The notes under the pieces are model-generated. The model was not told the DNA's origin. It made no database searches and saw only the letters and a list, made by a program, of their open reading frames with translations. The position numbers were made by a program, and so were the translations under genes. This document shows positions 17,603-27,227 of a DNA stretch of 64,000 nucleotides, one piece after another. The stretch covers positions 1,426,001 through 1,490,000 of the forward strand of contig CP126743.1 of NCBI GenBank assembly GCA_036287865.1, in the 5' to 3' direction. Within the stretch, counting starts at the first letter, position 1. Every line of letters begins with the position of its first letter. This DNA is from Fluviibacter phosphoraccumulans_A (GTDB taxonomy: Bacteria > Pseudomonadota > Gammaproteobacteria > Burkholderiales > Rhodocyclaceae).

Positions 17603-18802
17603 ATGAGCCATACCACCGAACTTCAAGCAGGCACCCCGGAATTCCGCCGCGCCAACTGGGCGTTGATCCTGGGCGGATTAGCCTGCTTTACCTTGCTGTA
17701 TGGCACACAGCCCCTATTGCCGGAATTTACCGAGTCATTTGGCATATCGCCAACCATGGCAATCCTGACAGTGTCTGCCGGCACGCTCACCCTGGCATTT
17801 CTGCTAATTCCACTCAGCATGTTGTCCGATAAGTTTGGCCGTGCACCATTGATGAAAGCTGCGCTCCTAGGCACTACGCTATTTGCCTGGGCTTCAGCCT
17901 TTGCCCCAAGCTTTGACTGGCTCGTGCTCTCCAGAGCTGGCGTTGGCGCCTGTATCGCCGCACTACCGGCTGCCGCCATGGCTTATCTGTGCGAGGAAAT
18001 CAGCGCACCCTCCCGTGGCAAAGTCATGGGGATGCATATCGCAGGCAATGCACTTGGCGGTATGTTTGGCCGTTTTCTTTCTGCCGTGGTTACACAATAC
18101 AGCAGCTGGCACTACGGTCTGGCCGCACTCACATTAGTCGGCATCATCTGCACCATTCTATTCTGGCGATTGCTGCCGCAGGCGCGTCATTTTAAAACAC
18201 GCTCGCTAGCGCCCGGCGAATTGTGGATTGATGTCCGCCGTATCTATGCTGACCCCGGTTTACCCTGGCTGTTTACAACCGCATTCCTGATTATGGGTGC
18301 CTTTGTCAGCATCTATAACTATCTGGGCTTCCGATTAAGCGAAGCACCCTACAACCTCGGCCCGGCAGCGATTGGAACCGTATTTCTACTCTACGCCGTG
18401 GGGAGCGCCTCATCAGCCCTAGCCGGGCATCTGGTTGACTAGTACGGCCGCGGCAAGATCATGCTGGCCATGATCGGCGCCATGGCCCTGGGTGTATTAG
18501 CCACCCTGGATAGCCAGCTACCCGTCATCATTTGCGGCCTGGCCCTGTTTACCTTTGGCTACTTCGCCACGCATGCCATTGCCAGCGGCTGGGTAGGCTT
18601 TCGTTCCGGGGAACGCCGTGGGCTAGTCTCCGCACTGTATCTATCTAGTTACTACCTGGGCAGCAGCTTCCTGGGCAGCACCTCAGGCCTACTCTGGACC
18701 CACTATCGTTGGCCCGGCATGGTTGTCGGCCTAATGGTCTGTGTTGGGCTGGTTTTTGCCATCGGCCTGTACCTCAGCCACATGGAAAAAACCGCCCGCT
18801 AA
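17603..18802 (+). pseudogene. MFS transporter (YnfM-like), interrupted by an in-frame TAG
   Basis: The reading frame starts at ATG 17603 (MSHTTELQ) and continues past a TAG at 18440-18442 in the same frame to TAA at 18800-18802. The flanking protein is GHLVD*YGRGKIML, which is motif A of the second MFS half (GxLxDRxGR-like). A single C-to-T change of CAG would explain the stop. Without it the protein is about 399 residues with 12 helices, and the N-terminal motif is LSDKFGRAPLM. Upstream in-frame starts at 17570 and 17591 are possible. The product is an inner-membrane exporter of unknown substrate. Confidence 0.85.
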
Positions 18803-18803
18803 A

Positions 18804-19229
18804 TTACTGACGCGGCGTATATACGCCATCCACAGAGTTCAAGGCGTTACGATTCTGCGCATCCGTTCCGCAAGTACCCTTCAGCCCATGAATCACAACG
18901 GCCTTGGGCTCATTACGGAAATAGAACGCACATTCGCCATTTTCATTGGCATAAAGTAACTCATCAGCATTGGCAGTGCGCGTGGCCTAACCCCACAGCG
19001 TCAGGCAATCACCGGGGCCGTTGGCACAACCCTGACCCAGTGTGATATTCCCGCTTGAAAGGCGGAAATTAAAACCACCGCTATTTAAACCCGTCACAGC
19101 AATTTCCGACCGCTCGCCCTTAAGAAACCAACCCGACAGATTTGTTTCCAACGCACCAGCAAAGGCCGTTACCGAAACGCCCAGAGTGAGTGCCACCAGT
19201 GTTCTGGCAATAGTTCTCTTTTTAATCAT
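18804..19229 (-). pseudogene. Small secreted protein of unknown function, in-frame TAG
   Basis: A signal peptide (ARTLVALTLGVSVTAFAGA) is followed by a short mature protein. A TAG at 18987-18989 interrupts it after LTLWG, but the same frame continues for another 60 residues (ATRTANADELLYANENGECAF and on) to TAA at 18804. CAG to TAG explains the stop. The restored product is 141 residues with four cysteines, two on each side of the stop (GCANGPGDC; then GEC and GTC). I do not recognise the family. It ends 1 bp from the convergent MFS pseudogene. Confidence 0.7.
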
Positions 19230-19315
19230 CCTTCATTCCTTTGAGCAAGATCGTTCATGAATCCATGAATTGCTTTAAGCTTACGACATTCTAAGGTTTT
19301 ATTTGCAAGGCGCTC

Positions 19316-19582
19316 ATGCAACGTTTCACCCGAATTCTCTTTACGCTACTAACCTGTTCAATGCTTGCAGCCTGTTCTGGTCCACAGGTACTTAGCCAAA
19401 CCCCTGACAGCATTACCTTTGCCTTCCCCAGTAGTCGATACGGCGTGGACGACGTGAAAGAAGATGCGGAAGCCTATTGCAAGAAACGTGGCCTCAATGC
19501 AGAACTCCGTGGCAACAAAGCCTGCACGGCGCCCTGCCTGAGCTGTCCGCTGCAATGCCGCGCCACGTTTATCTGTAACTGA
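19316..19582 (+). CDS. Small Cys-rich lipoprotein of unknown function
   Basis: An 88-residue protein with a lipoprotein signal (RILFTLLTCSMLAAC, lipobox LAAC, Cys20). The middle has ITFAFPSSRYGVDDVKEDAEAYCKKRG, a pattern found in small periplasmic lipoproteins. The C-terminus is Cys-rich (CTAPCLSCPLQCRATFIC). I do not recognise a characterised homologue. It ends 2 bp before the ABC-F gene on the same strand, so the two are probably co-transcribed. Confidence 0.65.
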   Translation: MQRFTRILFTLLTCSMLAACSGPQVLSQTPDSITFAFPSSRYGVDDVKEDAEAYCKKRGLNAELRGNKACTAPCLSCPLQCRATFICN

Positions 19583-19584
19583 AC

Positions 19585-21513
19585 ATGATCACTCTGAAGA
19601 ATATCACCCTGCGCCGTGGCGCACGGGTACTGCTGGATGATGCCAGCTGCACCATTAACCCCGGTGAACGTGTTGGCCTCGTTGGCCGCAACGGCGCGGG
19701 AAAATCCACCTTATTTGCCTTGCTTAACGGCACCCTACATGAAGATCGCGGCGACTTCAGTATCCCCACCCAGTGGCAAATGGCCCAGGTTGCGCAAGAC
19801 ATACCGGAAACGGAAGACAGCTCCACCCGCTTTGTTATCGAGGGCGATACCCGCCTGATGGCAGCAGAGGCCGAGGTGGCTGCCGCGGAGGCCAGCGACG
19901 ATGGCGAGCGTATGGGTCATGCCTATGCCCTACTCAATGATGTGGGCGCACACGATGCACAATCGCGTGCCCAGGCACTCATCCTGGGCCTGGGTTTCAA
20001 AACCAGTGAATTGAATCAGCCGGTCAACAGCTTTTCCGGTGGCTGGCGGATGTGCCTACAGCTCGCACGGGCGCTCATGTGTCCTTCTGATCTTCTGCTG
20101 CTCGACGAACCAACCAATCACCTGGATCTAGATGCGTTAGTCTGGCTAGAAGCCTGGCTCAAGCGATATGCCGGAACCCTGGTCGTTATTAGTCACGATC
20201 GTGAATTCCTTGATGCCGTGACCAATGTCACGCTGCATATCGATCATGGCAAACTCGTACGCTACGGCGGCAACTACAGTGCCTTTGAGGATCTGCGTGC
20301 TGAGCAGCTAGCCATTCAACAGGCTTCTTTTGCCAAGCAGCAGGAAAAGATCGCCCATCTACAATCGTTCATTAACCGCTTTAAAGCCAAGGCTAGTAAA
20401 GCCAAGCAGGCACAAAGCCGCGTTAAAGCGCTGGAGCGGATGGAAAAGATTGCGCCGGTACTGGCCGATGCTGAATTCACCTTTACCTTCGATGAACCCG
20501 GTGCCCTACCTAATCCCATGTTGGCGATGGAAGATGCCAGCTTTGGTTATCCACCACCTGCCGATGCAACCTCCGCTACGCCACCCACGATCATCGTTGA
20601 ACACGTGAATCGCTCGGTACTGGCCGGCCAGCGCATCGGCATTCTGGGTGCGAATGGCCAGGGTAAATCCACCCTGGTTAAAACCATTGCCCGGACACTC
20701 CCGGTACAGGCCGGCACACTCACCGAAGGCCGTGGCCTCACCATTGGTTACTTTGCCCAGCAAGAGCTGGATGTATTAACCGCCAGCGCCACACCGATGG
20801 AGCATATGATCCGGTTGGCCAAAGCGGCAATTGCCACCGGCAAGACGCAAGGCCGCGACATGCGGGAGCAGAACCTGCGCACCTATCTGGGCACCTTCAA
20901 CTTTAGTGGTGACCAGGTCATGCAACCAGTAGGCACCATGAGCGGTGGCGAAAAAGCCCGTCTTGTGCTGGCCATGATTGTCTGGCAACGCCCCAACCTG
21001 TTGCTACTGGATGAGCCAACCAACCACCTGGATCTGGCAACACGCAAAGCTCTGGCCATGGCACTGAATGAATTCGAAGGCACCGTCATGCTCGTAAGCC
21101 ATGATCGAGCCTTACTACGTTCGGTCTGTGACAGCTTCTGGCTGGTTTCCCGTGGCGGGGTGTCTGACTTTGATGGCGATCTGGATAATTATCAGCAGTT
21201 CCTGCTCGACGAAGCCAAGCGTCAGCGTGAAGAAGCAGCGCCCCCCAAAGTCGTGATCGCAAAAGAAATCACGAAAGCCAAGCCAGCTTCCAACAAGCTG
21301 AAAGGTTTGCAACAGAATCTGGAAAAACTGGATCAGAACATCCAGCGTTTACAGAAGAACAAGGGTGAGCATGAAGCCGCACTCAGCGGCATGACGGACT
21401 CGGCCGCCATCGCAGAAACAGGTCGTAAACTTGTTGTAATCCAGGAAGAGCTCAATGCCCTTGAGCTCCGCTGGCTATCGCTTGCTGAAAATATCGAGGC
21501 CTGCCAGGCCTAA
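19585..21513 (+). CDS. ABC-F family ATPase (YheS/Uup-like)
   Basis: A 642-residue protein with two ABC ATPase domains and no membrane segments. Walker A is GRNGAGKST near residue 36 and GANGQGKST near residue 356. Signatures are SGGWRMCLQLARAL and SGGEKARLVLAMI, with Walker B LLLLDEPTNHLDL in both halves. The interdomain linker (KQQEKIAHLQSFINRFKAKASK, in part) and a coiled-coil C-terminus are typical of the YheS branch. ABC-F proteins act on ribosomes, modulating translation. It may share a transcript with rmuC, which starts 12 bp downstream. Confidence 0.92.
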   Translation: MITLKNITLRRGARVLLDDASCTINPGERVGLVGRNGAGKSTLFALLNGTLHEDRGDFSIPTQWQMAQVAQDIPETEDSSTRFVIEGDTRLMAAEAEVAAAEASDDGERMGHAYALLNDVGAHDAQSRAQALILGLGFKTSELNQPVNSFSGGWRMCLQLARALMCPSDLLLLDEPTNHLDLDALVWLEAWLKRYAGTLVVISHDREFLDAVTNVTLHIDHGKLVRYGGNYSAFEDLRAEQLAIQQASFAKQQEKIAHLQSFINRFKAKASKAKQAQSRVKALERMEKIAPVLADAEFTFTFDEPGALPNPMLAMEDASFGYPPPADATSATPPTIIVEHVNRSVLAGQRIGILGANGQGKSTLVKTIARTLPVQAGTLTEGRGLTIGYFAQQELDVLTASATPMEHMIRLAKAAIATGKTQGRDMREQNLRTYLGTFNFSGDQVMQPVGTMSGGEKARLVLAMIVWQRPNLLLLDEPTNHLDLATRKALAMALNEFEGTVMLVSHDRALLRSVCDSFWLVSRGGVSDFDGDLDNYQQFLLDEAKRQREEAAPPKVVIAKEITKAKPASNKLKGLQQNLEKLDQNIQRLQKNKGEHEAALSGMTDSAAIAETGRKLVVIQEELNALELRWLSLAENIEACQA

Positions 21514-21525
21514 CGGGAGCTCCCC

Positions 21526-22716
21526 ATGGATACACTCACCCTGATTGCTGTTGCCCTACTGGCTGCCCTCGCCGGCGCAGCCATTGGCTACCTGTGGAGC
21601 CGCGCCCAGGTAGCCGCGCTCACCATGCAGTTATCGCAAGAACGCAATCAGAGCCAGGAAAAAATGGCCCTGTTACAAAACGCCCGTGAAGAGCTCACCC
21701 TTCAGTTCAAAAATCTGGCTAACGATATCCTGGAAGAAAAATCCAAACGCTTTAGCGAACAGAACCAGCAGAGTCTGGGCCAACTACTCGACCCACTTAA
21801 AACCAAGTTGCAGGAATTCCAGGGCAAAGTGGAACAGGTTTACGTACAGGAAGGCAAAGACCGCAGCGCTTTGGCCGAGCAGGTCCGCCAGCTGATGGAG
21901 CTAAACAAAACTGTCAGCCAGGAAGCCAACAATCTCACCAAAGCCTTGAAAGGCTCTAACAAAACCCAGGGCAACTGGGGTGAGCTGGTACTTGAGCGCG
22001 TACTGGAAAGCTCTGGCCTGCGCAAGGGTGAAGAATATGACGTCCAGGAAAGCCATACACTCGAACACGGCCGTCGCTTACAGCCCGACGTGGTGGTGCA
22101 CCTACCGGATGACCGCCACCTGGTGATTGACGCCAAGGCAACCCTCATCGCCTACGAAGGCTACGCCAATGCCGAAGACGACAAGCACCGAGAAGCCGCG
22201 CTCAAGCACCACCTAGATGCCGTGCGCAGCCACATCAAAGACCTCTCTGATAAAAACTATCAGGATCTCTATGGCCTGAAGTCTCTGGACTTCGTGCTCA
22301 TGTTTATCCCCATCGAGCCCGCATTCATGTTGGCGGTAACGCATGATCGCGAACTGTACATGGATGCCTGGAACAAGAATGTGCTCCTAGTTAGTCCATC
22401 GACACTGCTCTTTGTCGTGCGCACCGTGGCCAATCTCTGGCGCCAGGAAGCACAAACCCGTAACGCCCAGGATATTGCCAAGCGCGGCGCCGAACTCTAC
22501 GACAAACTCGCTGGCTTTGTTGAAGACATGGAGTCACTCGGTACACGACTCAACCAGGCGCAGAAGGATTACGATGGCGCCATCAACAAGCTCTCAACCG
22601 GTCGAGGCAATGTGATTCGTCAGGCGGAGATGCTCAAGAAGCTGGGCGTAAAACCGAGCAAGAGCCTGCCCACACCCATGGTTGAAATCGCCAACGATGC
22701 CGCTGATATGGAATAA
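21526..22716 (+). CDS. rmuC: RmuC, DNA recombination protein
   Basis: A 396-residue protein with an N-terminal membrane helix (LIAVALLAALAGAAIGYLW), a long coiled coil (about residues 30-130) and the RmuC nuclease-like core (GNWGELVLERVLESSGLRKG, PDVVVHLPDDRHLVIDAKA). RmuC limits inversions at short inverted repeats and may have nuclease activity. A GGGAG Shine-Dalgarno precedes the ATG. It follows the ABC-F gene closely. Confidence 0.93.
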   Translation: MDTLTLIAVALLAALAGAAIGYLWSRAQVAALTMQLSQERNQSQEKMALLQNAREELTLQFKNLANDILEEKSKRFSEQNQQSLGQLLDPLKTKLQEFQGKVEQVYVQEGKDRSALAEQVRQLMELNKTVSQEANNLTKALKGSNKTQGNWGELVLERVLESSGLRKGEEYDVQESHTLEHGRRLQPDVVVHLPDDRHLVIDAKATLIAYEGYANAEDDKHREAALKHHLDAVRSHIKDLSDKNYQDLYGLKSLDFVLMFIPIEPAFMLAVTHDRELYMDAWNKNVLLVSPSTLLFVVRTVANLWRQEAQTRNAQDIAKRGAELYDKLAGFVEDMESLGTRLNQAQKDYDGAINKLSTGRGNVIRQAEMLKKLGVKPSKSLPTPMVEIANDAADME

Positions 22717-22718
22717 GC

Positions 22719-22982
22719 CTAGGGCTTATCCTCAGCGCTAAAGAACCCGAGCTTCTGATCCCGCGGCAATTGCTTTAGTGCCCATTCGGCCTTGGAGGCC
22801 GTTGAACGATCGGGATACATCGCCTGGGCAACCACCGCCACGGGTGGATTGGCGCGCGTATATCGAGCCCACTTACCCTCCTGATGTGCCCTGAAACGCG
22901 CATCCACGTCGGTTGTGATGCCCACATAGTAAGTGCTGTTGGCACAGACCAGCAGATAGAGGAACCAGGGCTTATCTGCCAT
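22719..22982 (-). CDS. GIY-YIG domain protein (UPF0213 family)
   Basis: An 87-residue single-domain GIY-YIG nuclease-like protein. Its motif is FLYLLVCANSTYYVGITTDVDARFRAH, with the catalytic-type Arg and the later AEWALKQLPRDQK block. The length is usual for UPF0213/YhbQ-like proteins, whose role is unsettled. It is convergent with rmuC, with only 2 bp between stops, and lies downstream of the broken YaeQ-like gene on the same strand. Confidence 0.88.
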   Translation of the reverse strand: MADKPWFLYLLVCANSTYYVGITTDVDARFRAHQEGKWARYTRANPPVAVVAQAMYPDRSTASKAEWALKQLPRDQKLGFFSAEDKP

Positions 22983-22990
22983 AACTCAAG

Positions 22991-23496
22991 TTAGGGCTGA
23001 GCGCTCAAGACGATGGGCGTAATCGATGCACTATCCAGATAAACCATGCCCTCCTGAATCGTCCAGGAAAGCTTCATCGTACGGCTGCAGGCTTCCACCA
23101 GCTTGGCGCTATCCTCCGGCGAGATCTGAATCACTGTCAGGTTGCGGTACCGTTGCAGCGTGTTGGCATTCTGTTGCCACCACTAATCACCGCCCGATCG
23201 GCACGGCTACAGGCTTTCTTAACCCACACTTCGTCTGGCAGACCCACATCAATCCACAAACGGGTTACGCCACCAGGATCAATCTCCCAGACAGCGGCAT
23301 CTTCTTCATTCGACAGACCACGGCCAAAACGCAAATCTTCCGACGCATAAAGCGCAAAGGCCAGCAAACGGATCATCACCCGCTCAATGGTTTCTGAGGG
23401 GTGCTGCGTCAGCATCAGCGAATAATCACCGAAATGATTCTGATCAAGGTTTGCGACCTGCAAATCGGCTTTGAAGACGGTTGCTTTAAGTACCAT
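22991..23496 (-). pseudogene. YaeQ family protein with an internal deletion and frameshift
   Basis: From 23496 the frame gives a normal YaeQ N-terminus (MVLKATVFKADLQVANLD, HPSETIERVMIRLLAFALYA, GLPDEVWVKKACSRADRAV). It then leaves frame at about 23183. In a second frame the C-terminal part follows directly (WWQQNANTLQRYRNLTVIQIS to ITPIVLSAQP, stop at 22991). Compared with E. coli YaeQ as I recall it, about 11 residues between KKAC...A and IWWQQN are missing, so a deletion of roughly 31-34 bp would explain both the gap and the frameshift. YaeQ proteins have a PD-(D/E)XK nuclease-like fold of unclear function. Confidence 0.8.
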
Positions 23497-23577
23497 GGTC
23501 CCTATCCGAAAGGCGAAAGGCTACGCGCAACCGGCGTTAATTCCAAATCCGGCCGCCGGATATCGTTACAATGCGGC

Positions 23578-24736
23578 ATGTCTGTAGAACCTACGCCCAC
23601 TATTTCCTGACAACACAACGGCACCGAGAACCAGGCACGCTGGATTTCTGAGGCGGGGTTGCCGGCGCCAGAGCAAATCGTTATTGCAGACGACACCCTC
23701 TCTGCCGATGCGGCATTTCGCCTAATTCGCGAAGGTAACGCCCTCCTCTGGCAAGGCGACTACCAGAACGCCCGCAACCTCCTGCAGGCTCTTGCCAGAC
23801 GGGCAGACCGACCGCCCCGTCGTGGTAGCCAACCCACACCATCAACCGCCGCCGAGGCTTTTGCCGAACATCGCCTGGAACAGGGCCGCCGTGCCAACAT
23901 TCTGAGCAACCTGCTGATCCCGCTGACGGCCGACTACCGGATTCCGCTTCGCCGTGGCCAGGATGTCGTAGAAGCCTGTACCACCGGCCTGGGGCCTGCC
24001 CAGCCCGAAGCCGGAGATGCGGTGATTAGTCTGCGTGGGCTATTGGCGCTAGTAAGCGCTTACGAATGGCGCAAAAAAGGCGCCTTCGTCCCGGCCCTAC
24101 AGGCTCGCATCCACCCGCACTTCGGGGTTTTCTCACCAGTACGCGGTGAATATGTGGATCTAGTCGCCCAGGCACCCCCTACCCAGCCCCTGTTTGCTCG
24201 CCTTTGATATTGGCGTAGGGTCCGGTGTGCTCTCCTGCGTACTGGCCCAATGGGGCATCCTCAAAGTAATCGGTACCGATCTGGACCCGCGAGCCATAGC
24301 GTGCGCCCAGGAAAACATTCAACGGCTGGGGCTCTCAGATCAGGCTCAAATTCAGTCTGCTGATTTATTCCTGGCATCAGATACCAAAGCCGACCTGATT
24401 ATTTGTAACCCGCCTTGGCTCCCGGCCACACCCACCTCTCCAGTAGAAGCTGCTGTGTACGACCCCAACTCACAAATGCTCAGGGGTTTCCTGGCTGGCA
24501 CCGCTGAAAGGCTCTCCTCCACAGGGGAAGCCTGGCTCATCATTTCAGATATCGCCGAGCATCTGGGACTACGCAATAGGGAAGAATTATTGGGCTAGAT
24601 CAAGGATAGCGGCCTGAGCGTCGTTGATCGTATGGATGCCAAGCCCAATCACCCCAAAACCCGTAATCAGACTGACGCACTGCACAATGCGCGTACCAAA
24701 GAACTAACCTCTTTATGGCACCTAAAAAAGTGCTGA
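23578..24736 (+). pseudogene. Class I SAM-dependent methyltransferase, broken by TGA, frameshift and TAG
   Basis: The ATG at 23578 gives MSVEPTPTIS, then an in-frame TGA at 23608-23610, which TGG to TGA would explain. The frame continues through an N-terminal domain (LPAPEQIVIADDTLSADAAF to PPTQPLF). Near 24200 one extra base shifts the frame into SAM motif I (AFDIGVGSGVLSCVLA), motif GTDLDPRAIACAQENI and the catalytic-type IICNPPWLPA. A TAG at 24596-24598 (from CAG) interrupts ELLG*IKDSGLSVVDRMDAKP before the final TGA at 24736. Restored length is about 385 residues. The NPPW motif suggests an N-methyltransferase acting on glutamine or nucleobase amino groups; the substrate is unknown. Confidence 0.82.
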
Positions 24737-24829
24737 AAAACAGAACGATTAAGGATTTGATGCATTGACGAGAACCCCGCCGGTGCGGACACTCATAAAT
24801 TCGCCAGATTAACCAAAAGGCAATCAAAA

Positions 24830-24846
24830 GGCTCGCACAACGAGCC
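24830..24846 (+). promoter_or_regulatory. Short hairpin in the icd leader
   Basis: GGCTCG (24830-24835) and CGAGCC (24841-24846) form a perfect 6-bp stem with a 5-base loop, ending 31 bp before the icd ATG. No T-run follows, so it is not an intrinsic terminator. It may affect leader folding or be a regulator site. The remainder of the 141-bp gap shows no confident promoter. Confidence 0.3.
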
Positions 24847-24877
24847 CATCATAACTACTTGAATTCAAGGGGACACC

Positions 24878-27115
24878 ATGGCTGACAAGAAGTCGAAGAT
24901 TATTTACACGCTGACGGACGAAGCACCGCTACTCGCGACCTGTGCATTTTTGCCAATCATCCGCACCTTCACTTCTCCTGCTGGTATCGAGATCGTTAAA
25001 AGTGACATCTCGGTTTCGGCCCGTGTTCTCGCTGAGTTTTCAGAGTTTCTTAAAGATGATCAAAAAGTGCCAGACACACTTGCCGAACTCGGCAAGTTAA
25101 CCCTGCAGCCAGACACCAACATCATCAAGCTACCGAACATCAGTGCTTCGGTTGCTCAGCTAAAAGCCTGCGTCAAAGAACTGCAATCCAAGGGTTATGC
25201 GATTCCTAACTACCCTGAAGATCCAAAGACTGCTGAAGAAAAGGAAATCGCCAAGCGTTATGGCAAGTGCCTGGGCTCAGCTGTAAACCCTGTATTGCGC
25301 GAAGGTAACTCTGATCGCCGTGCACCGCAGGCCGTTAAGAACTATGCCCGCAAACATCCACACTCGATGGGCAAGTGGGATCAGTGGTCCCAGTCTCATG
25401 TCTCGCACATGCACAGCGGCGACTTCTACCACGGCGAAAAGTCGATGACGCTCGACAAGGCACGCAATGTCCGCATGGAGCTGATCGCCAAAGGCGGCAA
25501 AGCCACCGTTCTGAAAGAAAAGGTTGCCCTGCAGGCTGGCGAGATCATCGACTCGATGTTCATGAGCAAAAAGGCACTGTGCGATTTCTATGAGAAAGAA
25601 CTAGAAGATTGCCGCAACTCCGGCATCCTGTTCTCGCTGCACGTTAAGGCCACCATGATGAAGGTTTCGCACCCCATCGTATTTGGTCACTGCGTGAAGA
25701 TTTTCTACAAAGAAGCCTTCGAGAAGCACGGCAAGCTGTTCGAAGAACTGGGCATCAACGTCAACAATGGTATGGTTGATCTGTACGAAAAGATCAAGAC
25801 CCTGCCCGAATCAAAGCGTGATGAAATCGTTCGCGACCTGCATGCTTGTCAGGAGCACCGTCCTAAACTCGCCATGGTCGACTCGGCCAAGGGCATTACT
25901 AACTTCCACTCGCCAAACAACATCATCGTTGATGCGTCGATGCCAGCGATGATTCGCGCAGGCGGCAAGATGTGGGGTGCCGATGGTAAACAGTACGATG
26001 CCAAGTGCGTTATGCCGGAATCGACCTTTGCCCGTATCTATCAGGAGATGATCAACTTCTGTAAGACCAACGGCAACTTCGATCCTAAGACCATGGGTAC
26101 TGTACCGAACGTCGGTCTGATGGCTCAGAAGGCTGAAGAATACGGTTCACACGACAAGACTTTTGAAATCACTGAAGACGGCATCGCCAACATCGTTGAT
26201 ATCGACACTGGCGAAGTCCTGCTGACGCAGAACGTTGAAAAGGGCGACATCTGGCGTATGTGCCAGGTCAAAGACGAACCAATCCGTGATTGGGTCAAGC
26301 TGGCCGTTACCCACGCCCGTAACTCGAACACCCCTGCCGTCTTCTGGCTGGATCCATACCGTCCACACGAAGCCGAGCTGATCAAGATGGTTAAAAAGAA
26401 CCTGATCGATCACGATCTCACGGGTCTCGACATCCAGATCATGTCGCAGGTTCGCGCCATGCGCTTCACCCTGGAACGCGTCATCCGCGGTCTGGACACC
26501 ATCTCGGTCACCGGGAACATCCTGCGTGACTACCTGACCGACCTCTTCCCGATTATGGAACTGGGCACCTCGGCCAAAATGCTGTCGATCGTACCGCTGA
26601 TGGCGGGTGGCGGCATGTACGAAACCGGTGCTGGCGGTTCGGCACCGAAACACGTACAACAGCTCACCGAAGAAAACCACTTGCGTTGGGATTCGCTCGG
26701 CGAATTCCTAGCACTGGCTGTGTCGCTGGAAGATCTGGGCATCAAGACTGGCAATGAACGTGCCAAGCTGCTGGCCAAGACACTGGATGCCGCTACCGGC
26801 AAACTGCTCGACAATAACAAGTCGCCTTCGCCAAAAACCGGTGAACTCGACAACCGTGGCAGCCAGTTCTACCTGGCCATGTTCTGGGCGCAGGAACTGG
26901 CCAACCAGACTGCAGACAAAGAACTGGCAGACAAGTTCAAACCGCTGGCCAAAGCGCTGACCGACAACGAAGCCCAGATCGTGGCCGAGATGAAAACTGT
27001 GCAAGGCAAGGCTGTGGACATCGGTGGCTACTACAAGGCTGATTCCGAAAAGATCAAAGCCGTCATGCGTCCAAGTGCTACACTGAACGCAGCACTTAAG
27101 GCTGCTCGCGCGTAA
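24878..27115 (+). CDS. icd: Monomeric NADP-dependent isocitrate dehydrogenase
   Basis: A 745-residue enzyme of the monomeric IDH-II type. It begins KIIYTLTDEAPLLATCAFLPI and includes AVNPVLREGNSDRRAP, KNYARKHPHSMGKW, HVKATMMKVSHPIVFGH and RGSQFYLAMFWAQELA. It decarboxylates isocitrate to 2-oxoglutarate in the TCA cycle, yielding NADPH. It is unrelated in fold length to the roughly 420-residue dimeric IDH-I. A good AAGGGG Shine-Dalgarno precedes the ATG. The frame is intact although genes on both sides are broken. A strong terminator follows. Confidence 0.96.
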   Translation: MADKKSKIIYTLTDEAPLLATCAFLPIIRTFTSPAGIEIVKSDISVSARVLAEFSEFLKDDQKVPDTLAELGKLTLQPDTNIIKLPNISASVAQLKACVKELQSKGYAIPNYPEDPKTAEEKEIAKRYGKCLGSAVNPVLREGNSDRRAPQAVKNYARKHPHSMGKWDQWSQSHVSHMHSGDFYHGEKSMTLDKARNVRMELIAKGGKATVLKEKVALQAGEIIDSMFMSKKALCDFYEKELEDCRNSGILFSLHVKATMMKVSHPIVFGHCVKIFYKEAFEKHGKLFEELGINVNNGMVDLYEKIKTLPESKRDEIVRDLHACQEHRPKLAMVDSAKGITNFHSPNNIIVDASMPAMIRAGGKMWGADGKQYDAKCVMPESTFARIYQEMINFCKTNGNFDPKTMGTVPNVGLMAQKAEEYGSHDKTFEITEDGIANIVDIDTGEVLLTQNVEKGDIWRMCQVKDEPIRDWVKLAVTHARNSNTPAVFWLDPYRPHEAELIKMVKKNLIDHDLTGLDIQIMSQVRAMRFTLERVIRGLDTISVTGNILRDYLTDLFPIMELGTSAKMLSIVPLMAGGGMYETGAGGSAPKHVQQLTEENHLRWDSLGEFLALAVSLEDLGIKTGNERAKLLAKTLDAATGKLLDNNKSPSPKTGELDNRGSQFYLAMFWAQELANQTADKELADKFKPLAKALTDNEAQIVAEMKTVQGKAVDIGGYYKADSEKIKAVMRPSATLNAALKAARA

Positions 27116-27133
27116 TCACCGCGAACAACCCGC

Positions 27134-27166
27134 AAAAAACCCACCGGATACTTCGGTGGGTTTTTT
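27134..27166 (+). terminator. Rho-independent terminator of icd
   Basis: A 13-bp stem (27134-27146 with 27154-27166) with a 7-base loop ends in a run of six T on the plus strand, 18 bp after the icd stop. The A-run on the other side would let it also work for the leftward strand. Confidence 0.93.
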
Positions 27167-27227
27167 GTTGCCTATTGGTTTATACGCTTAATAAGCCAAA
27201 CGGGCATAGGGCGTTTTCTGAGAAGCT

